A DNA stretch of 64,000 nt from Pseudisothecium myosuroides (lineage: Eukaryota; Streptophyta; Bryopsida; Hypnales; Lembophyllaceae): the NCBI GenBank assembly GCA_951799445.1, contig OX637293.1, forward strand, positions 13,950,001 through 14,014,000. Direction: 5' to 3'. A model generated the notes under the pieces. The model was not told where the DNA came from. It saw only the letters and a list, made by a program, of their open reading frames with translations, and did not search any database. This document shows, in pieces, positions 51,101 through 60,724 of the stretch (position 1 is the stretch's first letter; each line of letters starts with the position of its first letter). The translations under genes and the position numbers were made by a program.

Positions 51101-53285
51101 TGGAAAGAAAAGAGCTTCCATATGACCTACTCAAAACTGCTAAAAATAATCCTGAGGCCCAGTTTGGGCGTCTTGGTCCTGTGCGGGATAAAGGATAAAA
51201 GTGTGCGACATCATAATTTTGAACTCACCTGTGGAATGGAGAAAAAGGACGGCAGGATCACGTGGTAGGATAATAGTAGTCTGAACAAAGGAACAATCGC
51301 ACAAATTACAAATGGGAACGAGGATTCTGAATGCAATATAATTCAACAAATAATCAAAAGCTATCAGCATGTTGCCCGTTCCACATTCACCCAGTGTCTG
51401 GAATGCTTCTGTAAGCCTAATTTGATTACGTACAGGACCACCTCATTTCATTCTTAACATTGGAAAGGTTATGCATGTCCTGAATATGAGTGCACATTAT
51501 TCAATAAGGGCAAATGAATGTATAATGTCAAGAGCGTTAAACCGTAAGTACCCAAATGGCTACATCCATATCTACAGGAGTTGGAACAAATCATTAATGA
51601 AGTTCACGGTAGGTAACAAAATGTAGCAACAGAAAGAAGAAGCCATACCCGACATTTTAAAATAGCTATACGTTTTGGAAATTACTAAAGTCTACTATCG
51701 GCTTCCAAAGTGCACTTTCTATTTTTAGCTTGGGCACTTCGAAGTTGATGTGAATTTTAGTACACTGTTTGGATAGAACTTAACCCTCTAGAATTCAAAA
51801 AACAACAATGGAAATGTTCATGTTATTTCAAAAAATCTTTGCGAACAATTAAAATTTGCTAGTTTTGGAATAGTTTAAACTATAAGATGCGCAGGAAAGG
51901 GTTAGATGCATACACGCCACCTACTGGAGCTCGAAGGCCGCCACCCTGGAGGCTTTGATCAATGGAGTCTAAGCCAGCGGTACGGTCACAAGGAAAGCCC
52001 AGCACAGAGAGAAGTCTTAACAGCCGGGGAGGCAACAAGGAGATAGCCAAGCTGAATCCACCGAAGCCGAGTTTCACCGCTCCGACATTGTGCTTGCTTC
52101 TGCTTCCAGCTTGCTATGGCAAACACAAAAAGGATTCTTACAAATCAAAGCTGTAGAAATCCTGCTTAGAAAACCTAACAAGTCCTCACGCACCACCGAT
52201 ATTGTGCTGTAGAAGTGGGATTGAATGGTCCAACAATGCATACCTGGTTTTTAAGAATACTATGGCAGTGTCTGTAACCCCCAATAGCGGTTCGCGTGAG
52301 CAAGGCTGCCTGCAAGGCACTAAGATTGATCAACAAAAAAAATTCTCGAAATACAACTTGAAAGCATCCCATAAGGTAGGGTATACTATTTCTGTCACTT
52401 TTAAACATTTAACCAAGATGTAGGAGTGTAACTTTGGGGATCACTTTAGTGCAGTAGAGAATATATCACTACGTATGAGTTTCTTCTGCAACCATTCAAA
52501 GTGGGAGGTTGTAGACCACTATTGAAGCGAAGGTAGACAACCCTATTTTCATTCAAAGATCGGTGGCTAGAGACGTTTGGCCAAGTCAAGCATACTCCTC
52601 TTGCTAACAAGTTTAACCTATTGCATGAGTTGCTGTTGGTAACAGGTGTCAATAAAGGAGACGGACTCAGGCCCTTACAATTTTGATACCATTTACCAGA
52701 GTATCTGCTTAAAAGGCCTAAACGAAGGGGCAAAAATACTCACCCTGAAGAAAGCAGCCATTGACTCCTCAAAGAAGCAAAGGATGGCAGACAAGAAAGT
52801 GGACTCTGCTTCGATGATGCGGCTGAAACACACGAACAACGCATTTCTAGTATCACTTTCGTTGATCACAAAAGAACTCATCCTTGAAATTCAGATCCAC
52901 AATTTAAAATATAGCACATTCCTTGAAAACTAGGCAAACATCACAAAATTTTCAAGTGGCGGAGTGTTCAAATTACCAGCTAAGTTCCACTTCAGTAATT
53001 TCTTCCTGCACCTTTGGAGAAGTGAAGTAGCCCATTCCCCAGGTGGCAATGCTAGTCACCCAGCCTTGTTTAGGTATATGCTCTCCAGCCTTACTGGCCG
53101 CTTCTTTCAGCATCTCCATGGCCTGCTTCCTGTCCTCCTCCGTGCCAGTAATGCCAGCCTTTGCAAACAGAATGACTGCATGGCAGTGAGTGAAGATGGG
53201 CACCACACCCGGATCCTGTTCCCTTGTTTTCACTCTCTCCTCTACGAAGGCCTCGGCTTCATCAAACTTGCCTTGAAGAAAGAGT
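46229..53285 (-). CDS. TTC39/IML2-family tetratricopeptide protein
   Basis: Exons on the - strand, 5' to 3': 53285-52977, 52822-52744, 52309-52244, 52113-51925, (uncertain, about 51288-51237), 50898-50819, 50717-50651, 50332-50243, 50125-50048, 49685-49629, 48968-48900, 48727-48629, 48311-48192, 47977-47862, 47567-47426, 47061-46945 and 46333-46229 (stop). Phases agree at every junction except around the uncertain exon. Hallmarks: LFLQGKFDEAEAFVEER at the start; FGGFSLAISLLPPRLLRLLS followed by VLGFPCDRTAGLD, the family's signature; TPR-like blocks (EEHIASAERVLGILQTNFPD, WVYELGLSHMLQLE, WKAAEKYWEELEEDSVW); VEFLYLWNSF; and LCNLIKGTALRELGKLDEAR near the end. Yeast IML2 acts in clearance of protein inclusions through lipid droplets; the plant role is unknown. 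The first exon and start codon lie upstream of 53285 and were not resolved. Introns hold five small transposons. Confidence 0.85.
48102..48146. repeat. (TG)n-(CA)n microsatellite in a TTC39-like intron
   Basis: TGTGTGTGTATA is followed by about 17 CA units, inside intron 47978-48191. Likely length-polymorphic. Confidence 0.95.
48352..48539. mobile_element. TTAA MITE in TTC39-like intron (copy 7)
   Basis: CCCTAAGTATCCAAATGGCC follows TTAA (48348-48351), and GGCAATAGAGG precedes TTAA (48540-48543). It is a sister of 49747, 50356 and 51541, sharing 'aaagaagaa', 'ctataatc.acta.tag' and 'aagtgga.tttct' blocks in the same order. Confidence 0.75.
49043..49582. mobile_element. Pogo-like (Tc1/mariner) relic in a TTC39-like intron
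   Basis: The ends are inverse copies (CAGTCAGCCCTCCATTAG / CAGTCAGCCCTCCATAAG, both running into TGTTAC) with TA outside (49041-49042 and 49583-49584). The + strand frame 49116-49382 keeps what looks like a transposase tail: FKDVDSALKTLKKFLEQR, then a terminal ETTIDSFF as at the C-terminus of pogo/Tigger-type DDE proteins. The catalytic domain is gone, so it is an internally deleted derivative. It lies wholly in intron 48969-49628. Confidence 0.75.
49747..49963. mobile_element. TTAA MITE in TTC39-like intron (copy 8)
   Basis: CCTCTACATGCCCATATGG follows TTAA (49743-49746); GGGCACTTAGGGG precedes TTAA (49964-49967). 217 bp, in intron 49686-50047. Confidence 0.8.
50356..50553. mobile_element. 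TTAA MITE in TTC39-like intron (copy 9)
   Basis: TTAA (50352-50355) then TCCAAAATGCC; the right end is GGGCATTAGGGG then TTGA. Interior matches copies 7, 8 and 10 ('caggagttgggagtaaatca', 'tcgactattagcatccaaag'). Intron 50333-50650. Confidence 0.7.
51541..51744. mobile_element. TTAA MITE in TTC39-like intron (copy 10)
   Basis: TTAA (51537-51540) then ACCGTAAGTACCCAAATGG; the right end is GGGCACTTCGAAG then TTGA. Same interior and orientation as copies 7-9. Confidence 0.7.
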
Positions 53286-54640
53286 CTGCTCCAAATCACC
53301 CCACATGGATTAGAGTCCATACCACCAGCACAAAGGGGTTGTGTTAAGAATAAATGCCAGGCAAAATGGCTCGAAATTAACCCACTTTTGCAAGAGATCC
53401 ACTAACCCTATGTGGTCCTACCTTCAATTTACAAACTGGGGGAGAATGGTAGCATACAGGATCCTAGTGTAACTAAAAAACCAGAGGTCAATGAGATCAA
53501 CCCCAAAAGAACCCCTTTTCTGTAAAATTGATTTTAGTCTCTAAGCATAATGGCCTAGCTGCTGATACCACAAACCCTACTCGATTTCCTCCGTAGAATT
53601 TGAATTTATGAGGGTCCCTAAAATTAGAAAGTAGACCAGAAACGATACTTGAAGTTCTTCATTCTGTACTAGTTCTTATTCTCAGTTTTCACAAGAGAGT
53701 AAACGTTGATGAGCCTGCCATTGATGCACTGAGACTAATGTCCAAAAAATAAGGGTTCAGGATTGAGCTACTTCCTTGAAAATCTCAAATTCTGACACAA
53801 TAGAAGACGTACGTATACGTACTACCAGCATTAGCACGTTGGGAGTAAACATACTTTGGCTAAACGTCTAATCTTCGACTGCAAATGAGGTTGACTACTA
53901 TCCCTCCAACAGTAACTAGTCTACAATGATTGCCTAAGAAATCATCGTATTCGATCTTCACTCTCATACCCAACATGCACTATAGTAATCTCCCAATGAA
54001 AGCTCACACTCCAACATAATCGTCAAAAATTGCATCCTCTACCTCAACCCTCATTTCATCCATACGCACACCCACTTGCATAAATCCCATCAACCCAATT
54101 CCCAATTCCACAAAACTCCACAAGAAAGAAGCACAGTCATCGCCATCATCAACCACAAGAAAAAGCATCGCCTCGCCTCGCCTCGCCCATGGCGGAGAAC
54201 CCAAGACGACCCAAAGCTGGGGCGGAGAGCCCAAGACGAACACCACCACCACCACCACAAGAACCCCCCCAAAACAACAAAAATGCAAGACGACGACGAC
54301 GACGAAGCATCATCCCAAAGCTTCTTCTTTTTTCCCAAGCAATCAATCCCTAATAAACTTACTTCAAAGCTTCTTCCGCTTCCTCGCAAGCCTCGTCCAC
54401 CGAAGCCACATGCTCATCGCCCTTCTCCACACTCCCCATCTCTCTCTCTCTCTGTCTCTCTCACACACACAAACCCCTTCCTTCCAAGCAAAACTAAACC
54501 AAGGCGTACTCACACACTCTACTCACTCTACTCACTCTACTCGCGCATTCAATCATTCACTTGTTCACTCTAAGCTCAGTTGCTTCTCTAAGTTTAAGTT
54601 ACACGCCTTCAATCGACTCCTGGAACACACCACACCACAC
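53286..54640. other. 5' side of the TTC39-like gene with simple repeats
   Basis: Presumed first intron, leader and promoter of the - strand gene. Simple repeats: CAC (54241-54258), GAC (54290-54305), CT with CA (54438-54475), and CTACTCA (54518-54542). Frames on both strands across 54004-54573 are low complexity and mutually overlapping; neither is called a gene. Confidence 0.45.
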
Positions 54641-54646
54641 CATCTC

Positions 54647-54674
54647 CAGGAACAATAGTATGATATTGTTCCTG
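54647..54674. repeat. Perfect 11-bp hairpin
   Basis: CAGGAACAATA, a 6-nt loop, then TATTGTTCCTG. Possible terminator-like or recombination-derived palindrome; function unknown. Confidence 0.8.
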
Positions 54675-55602
54675 CTCATCAATGCGCCATCCCTGGGTTT
54701 GTTGTGCTCAGATGGTGATGAGGATGATGACGATGGTGTTGTTCAGTGTTTGAGACTTTGGATGCGCGAGGTTGTGTTGAGTTGTAGGGTGGTGAGCTTG
54801 GAGTACGAGATTCTTTTGACAATAATTTGCTTCTTCGACTTTGCTTGCTTGGGAGCTGAGTAGATGACGAACTGATGAGCCAGTCCACCTACTCCGAGGG
54901 CTTCAAATAGAATACGGTATTGGCAAAGGGGATGAGATTACCGACATCTGGCAGCTTTGACCGGAGGCTTGCACTGTACTGGGGATTAGTTCAAGCCCTG
55001 AAAACCGGAGTCTACAGTAGTTCAAACTTCAAAGTTAGTCGGCTGGTGGAATTGGGAAAACAAGCGTTTGCAATTTGAAAACATCGGCAAAACCTTGCTT
55101 CTAAACGTAGTCCTCAACATTCCGATAGGATTTGGACCAAGTTCTCTAGTATTTGGTTACAATCTCCAGTTCTTGCTACTAGGGTCGGTTACTCTATTAG
55201 GTGGAACAAAGAGGGTCCTCCTCTTTGTTTGTTCTCTTAGTTCTCATTTCTTTTTGCTACTCATCTTCTCTTCATTTGCTCATTTTCTCTTCATTTGTCC
55301 AGCCTCTAGCTTGGCGGTTACTTTTTTCACTTAATACAATGGTTTCCATTTGTTATAAAAAAATAAAAATAAAAAAATATCGGCAAAAAAACATGGTGAA
55401 AAAATCCATGAAATTTCTATTTAGAATAAAAGTTAGAGAAAATAATCGGATTTGGTACTTGAAGAGCTGGTTTAGTATGGGAATTAAAGGAAAATAGTTG
55501 GTGAAACTCAAAAAATATCCTGAACACTATTCAAGCCTACATGGGGTGTAGGGTTTTTTTGTAGAGTGGATTGAATTTTCAAGGTACACTCAAACCTCTT
55601 TA
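54675..55602. other. Gene-free region
   Basis: Short frames only, no recognised product. Pyrimidine-rich 55200-55330. Confidence 0.4.
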
Positions 55603-55999
55603 CCCCTTAAAGGTTTGGTGGGGGGCATATATATATATAGCCTTGTATTTTATAATTAGTATATAAGTATGTACTAAAATATAGGAAGATATACACAGTT
55701 GGATTGAAAATTCAACAACTAATATTCTTCATGTAGAGGTCATTTTAATATCTAAACCTTCATTATGTTCAAATATGGCAATGGTTATGTTGAATATATG
55801 ACCATTTTGCAACTTCTAAGACATGTAGGGGGTACAATAATGATTTAAATTGGTATTTCTATGTGTCAATGGACCTAGCTCGATTTGAATATAAACTTTG
55901 GTAACTGGTGCATGTGTCAATTTATGCACCTTGTACGTCAAATCAACACATAAAATCTGGTATGTTGCAATCCAAATTGTACTCTTTATACCTTAAAGG
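55603..55999. mobile_element. TTAA-type element (copy 11)
   Basis: CCCCTTAAAGG follows TTTA (a mutated target, 55599-55602), and CCTTAAAGG precedes TTAA (56000-56003). 397 bp, includes a short AT run at 55627-55640. Confidence 0.45.
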
Positions 56000-56813
56000 T
56001 TAATCCGATGATTTGTAACATTCAAAATGTTCATTCTTAATTTTGATTTAAAACTTAGAAAACAAAGTCTAATAAAATAATTGTCTTTCAAATTCATTTG
56101 AAAAGTTTGAAAACATTCTACAATTCAATGAGTTATAACAATTGGAAGCTCTATGTCTTATAATCCAAACTACACAATATTGTATTTTTTTCATTTTATT
56201 TTTCATTTAAATATTATTTTCAAACTTAAATCACAAAATATTGTTTTTCATTCTAATAGTAATTTTTATTCATAATTCCAAATTGTTCTAATTTATATTT
56301 TACTTAATATAATCTTATGTACACATTCTAAAAAATCACAATAATTTGATTTTTCTACCACTAAATCTAATATAATCAACATCCATAGAAAAGTATTTAT
56401 TTACAAATGACGATTAAAAAAAATTACCAATTAATTATATAAAGGCTAAAATTAGCGTGGTGGTGCTTTGACTCTTGAAGGTCACTCTAAGAGAGTCTTC
56501 AGTTGGATGTAAAAAAGGAATAATTACTTGAAATTTTTCAACAATATTCTTCATGGCTACATTTACCTCTTGGAAATTTTCAAATTAATTGGGTAGAATC
56601 TATTATTGTTACCAATTTATTTTAATTTATTCATTTAAAATTTATAAAATTTATAATTCATTACAAATCTAATAGAGATTTTCACATTGATAGAGTGCTC
56701 ATAGTTTCATGTAACTCCAAAAATATTACACTGCAATTCAAATATATTTTATAAGGCTAGATTGGGTTCAAAAATAAAGTTTGACCACATAACAATGGAA
56801 CTACAGTAGAACC

Positions 56814-57001
56814 TCTCTTAGTGCATAGTGTTTGGACTATGCACTAAGAGAGGTTAATGCAGTTGGAGAGGTTTTCTACAGTAGTTTGGCTAATGTGGCT
56901 TCTCACTATGGGGCCTACAACTAATATTATTCACAAATATCACAAACTCTCTTACTGCATATTATACACTAAGATGGTATGTACTAAGAGAGGTTCTACT
57001 G
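56814..57001. mobile_element. Pogo-type MITE, CAGTAGAACCTCT ends
   Basis: CAGTAGAACCTCTCTTAGT on the left is matched by ACTAAGAGAGGTTCTACTG on the right, with TA outside (56812-56813 and 57002-57003). 188 bp. It contains an extra internal palindrome (CCTCTCTTAGTGCATAGT / inverse) next to the left end. Confidence 0.85.
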
Positions 57002-57003
57002 TA

Positions 57004-59665
57004 CTATAGTCTTCTAGAGGGTGAATGTGATCCTATCTTCAATGATATTTTGGAATTTTTGACACTTATCAAACTTGCAATCTAAGCCTCATAGACTAGA
57101 TGGTGAATTCTATCTTTGAAGCCAAATATCTAAACCTCATAAACCTATATGGCAAGTTCTATCCTTGATGCCTCTTTTAGGAGGTAGATCATAAATGGAA
57201 TTAACATTCTTTCGTCCTCCAAGAAATTTTCAAGTCTCCATAAGACAACGAGATTATTTGATCCCATAGCAAAGTTGGGTCGACTATATAGTAGTATATA
57301 TGCACCTTGCCATCATTTGAGTTTGAGCTCATGACCATCTCATTGGTGTGCTAAGGCCAAAGCCAATGAGTTAAGGTTGTAGGTGCCTTACCTTTAAAAT
57401 TATCATGATTGCTTGTAGCACATTTGTCTCACACTTTTAATCTAATTTTGATAAGTAGTATGGATGTCTCCTGGGCAATAAAATTAGAGAGAATAGAGAG
57501 TGTGAATTGATTTGTACCATTAGTGGATGGGGTGGAGATTAGACTATAGAATCAGATGTAGTAGAAAAAATCTTTCAAGGTCTATGACTTGTCTTTGAAA
57601 GGTCTACTTTGAGAGGTAGTTTCAAGTGAAAAGAGGTCACATTAATGTTGAATCTGTAGTTTTATTATATTTACTAAATTAAGGCAATTCATAAGGTGAG
57701 TTCTCTTAAAGTGATTGGCTATGAGTACTTTGACCCATAGGGTCTTCCAAAATTGTAGTCAATCCAATTTTCTAAATTGGCTTGCCTTTAATTCCAAGGA
57801 TTCAAAAATTCTATATCTTTTTTTCTATAGTGGATAAGAGTGTTGCTCACATCATTCTCTTCCTTAGACTAAATTTTTTTAGTATAAAGTATCATTCTTT
57901 GGTCTTCTTGATTTTCGCCTCTCATGGACTGAAAATTTATTCTCATACTGTCTAGTCTCTATTATAAAGGAGACCTTAGTTTCAATTACAAAACTTTATA
58001 ATTTTGGAAATTGGTATAACACAACAATATTTTAGCCTACACTACTTTATTTATTTATTCTATAAATAATATGGCCTTGAAAGATTTATAGCACATTCAC
58101 TTGTCTAATGGCTAATAGTAGAGGTGTTTGAATGTCATGGTGTGTCTGATTTGTAAAGCATGCCTACTATAATTGTCACTAATAACAATTAAGCATAATA
58201 ATTATTATTAAACAAGAATTATTTTTATTGGATTTTATTGATTACTGAAAGAGAATACCAAACCTTGTTTATAAAAAAATTGGATGTTGCAATGTATAAC
58301 TTCAAATAAAAAACCTATAGAATGCTCTTGAAGTAGAGGCTCAAAAATGTGTATTGTATCACGTAGTTACAGTTGGCACAAAATATTTCTAAAAATAGAT
58401 GTTGGATTTTTGTAATAATCTTTCAACAAAAAAAGATTGCATTAGAAAAAGAACAATATTTATTATTTTTAGTCATTTTTAAAGTCACATTTTTCAATTT
58501 TAATTAAAGATTTGACATCGCATTTGATATTATCTTGAAGTTCAAAATGTAGTTTATATCCATATAGAACTATAAATTAGAATAATATAGGAATTTCAAT
58601 TCCCAATGGCATGATTAAATAAACCTTATAAAATTGGGGTCAAATTTTTAATTTTTTAAAATTATATTTTCTATTTGATATGAATTTTCTTCAATTTCTC
58701 ATTAAAAAATAAAGATAATTTCCAATTGCTTAAAAGATTTTTATAACTTATGTGATTTCATCTTTGAAAAATAAAAACAAAAATTTTAGTCTTACAAACT
58801 AATAAATTGGAGGATACAATGAAGAATTTATTCAAGTGGTTCAATATAGTAATACCATCTAAAAGCAACAATCATAAGAGTTCTTGTATCTCTTGAGTGG
58901 CCATGTAGTGAAAGTTTTGTTCAAAAAAATTAGTAAAGTGTACGTAGTGAAGGATGTTGCAAGTAGAATGAGAATTTTCTTACTACTTGAAGAATATGTT
59001 AAAAAATTTTTGAAAGGGCAACACACTTTAGGCCTTTACAATGTGTCAAAGATTTAATAAGAAACAAAATATTTGAAAACTTAAAACAACAAAGAGTGAT
59101 ATATGAATAGAAGCACCATAAATAGCTACTTTCACTGGTCTACTCAACTTCTAAGTAGGAGACTAGGAGGTTTGGTTTGTTATGAGACAAATAAAAGGAG
59201 TTTGTTTTAAGGAAGTAGCACCTATTCCTATCATTTGAAGCAATTCTACATAGTTTGTAAATGCTGCTAGCTCCGTCATTCTTAATGATCTAAAGGTTGG
59301 TGGCAACAATGGGATTCTAAAAACATTTGTCCCAACCTAATATCCGCAAAAAGAAACCTAGCCCACTTCATAAACAAATTTGCATAGTGCCAAAATGGTT
59401 ACCAAAACCATCGTCAATACTATTGTTTGAGGAAGCACAACAAGTACAAGGTGCTTCATATGGGCAAGGCCAAGCTTTTTAGGAGAAGAGTGCTCTTTGA
59501 TCTCTTGACTTACCCCCATGAGGTCATCAACACGGCCAACGCCAATCGAAATTATAGAACAAAGCTTTTTAATGGGACAAGAATTGTGCCTACTTTGGAG
59601 GTTTTTAGTAGGACAGAGGGAGTCAATATGAAACTCCTTGAAGCACCTAAACTAGGGTCTAATGA
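57004..59665. other. Gene-free AT-rich region
   Basis: No recognised gene or repeat. The frame at 59427-59762 (+) ends in a tandem duplication and has no known domain. Confidence 0.45.
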
Positions 59666-59758
59666 AGTTTGGTACTACATTTCTTTTGTATTATTCTTAG
59701 TTAAGCCTTCCTTCAAAGTTTGGTACTATTTTTCTTTTGTACTATTCTTAGTTAACCC
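59666..59758. repeat. 51-bp tandem duplication
   Basis: 'agtttggtacta' with the following 'ttcttttgta.tattcttagttaa' occurs twice, 51 bp apart, directly left of a TTAA element. The second copy's terminal TTAA is that element's target. Confidence 0.75.
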
Positions 59759-59994
59759 TTAAATGTTGAGGCAGACGTTTTGTGTCCGATGGATGATAGT
59801 GAATCAAATTGTATAGGACAGAAGTGCAACTATTCATCCTCAAAATTTGTTGTGGAAAGGAAAGACCTTCTACAGTATTTTCACTTGCAATGAGTACTTT
59901 TGCAATTTTGGAGGCTAATGATTCACACACTAATAGAAAAGGATGATTTTGAGGATCACCAGATTTTGAGGATCACCCCTTCGGCATTTAAGGG
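59756..59994. mobile_element. TTAA-flanked MITE (copy 12)
   Basis: CCCTTAAATGTTGAGG follows TTAA (59752-59755), and the inverted right end CCCTTAAATGCCGAAGG abuts TTAA (59995-59998). 239 bp, no ORF. One of the best preserved pairs of ends. Confidence 0.8.
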
Positions 59995-59998
59995 TTAA

Positions 59999-60724
59999 GC
60001 CTTCTTTTGACAACTCTAGTACAAATTGGGGAGAAGTTTACAATTAACTTTAATGGCAATTGAAAATCATGAATTTCAAAAGAAAATTGGTGTGAATAGT
60101 ACCCAAATTTTTGAAAATTGATCTCTCTTTATTGTAATTCGATTTTGGTAAAGTAACATAACAATGTTCAAATGTCAATTTCAATAATGTACTCCACCAG
60201 TATAAATGCATCCATTAAAATATGGTGAAAATTGGAAACCACATCATATCACCTTACACTAAATCAATAGCACTATGTGTTGACATATTCCCAAGGCAAA
60301 AGTGAGACAGTTTTTGGCTTTTCTTTCTCATTACAATTTGAAACAGCTGGTCTACAAATTAAACTGTGGAGGATGTGCTCCATGAGCAGACAAACCTCAG
60401 ACAAAAGTCACAAAACTAAACTACACGATCAAGGACCCTTGGTAGCACTTTATAAAAAGTTCACTACAGCAAGATTCACTGCAAAACAAAATACCACAAA
60501 ACACCAAACAACATACAAATCCGTCAAAACGTGGCATTGACTAATGTAGGTATCTGAAAACGCCGAGTAAAAGTCACATATCTGAGCATACAGAATCACT
60601 GCAGCGAGCAAAACTATCCCAGAGACATAAACCCTAAAGCGGCATTTTCTAAAATCAACTTACAATGTCCCCCACAATGCAGGATCCCTTCAGAAGAGAC
60701 CAGAATGACACCACGCAAGCTTTA
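59999..60724. other. Intergenic / 3' region of U2AF65
   Basis: No coding gene. The part next to 60725 is probably the 3' UTR of the - strand U2AF65 gene; its polyadenylation site was not placed. Confidence 0.5.

Noticed and set aside
54004..54573. ORFs on both strands near the TTC39-like 5' end
   Set aside because: Low-complexity Val, His, Asp and Ser runs from simple repeats; the two strands compete and neither resembles a known protein.
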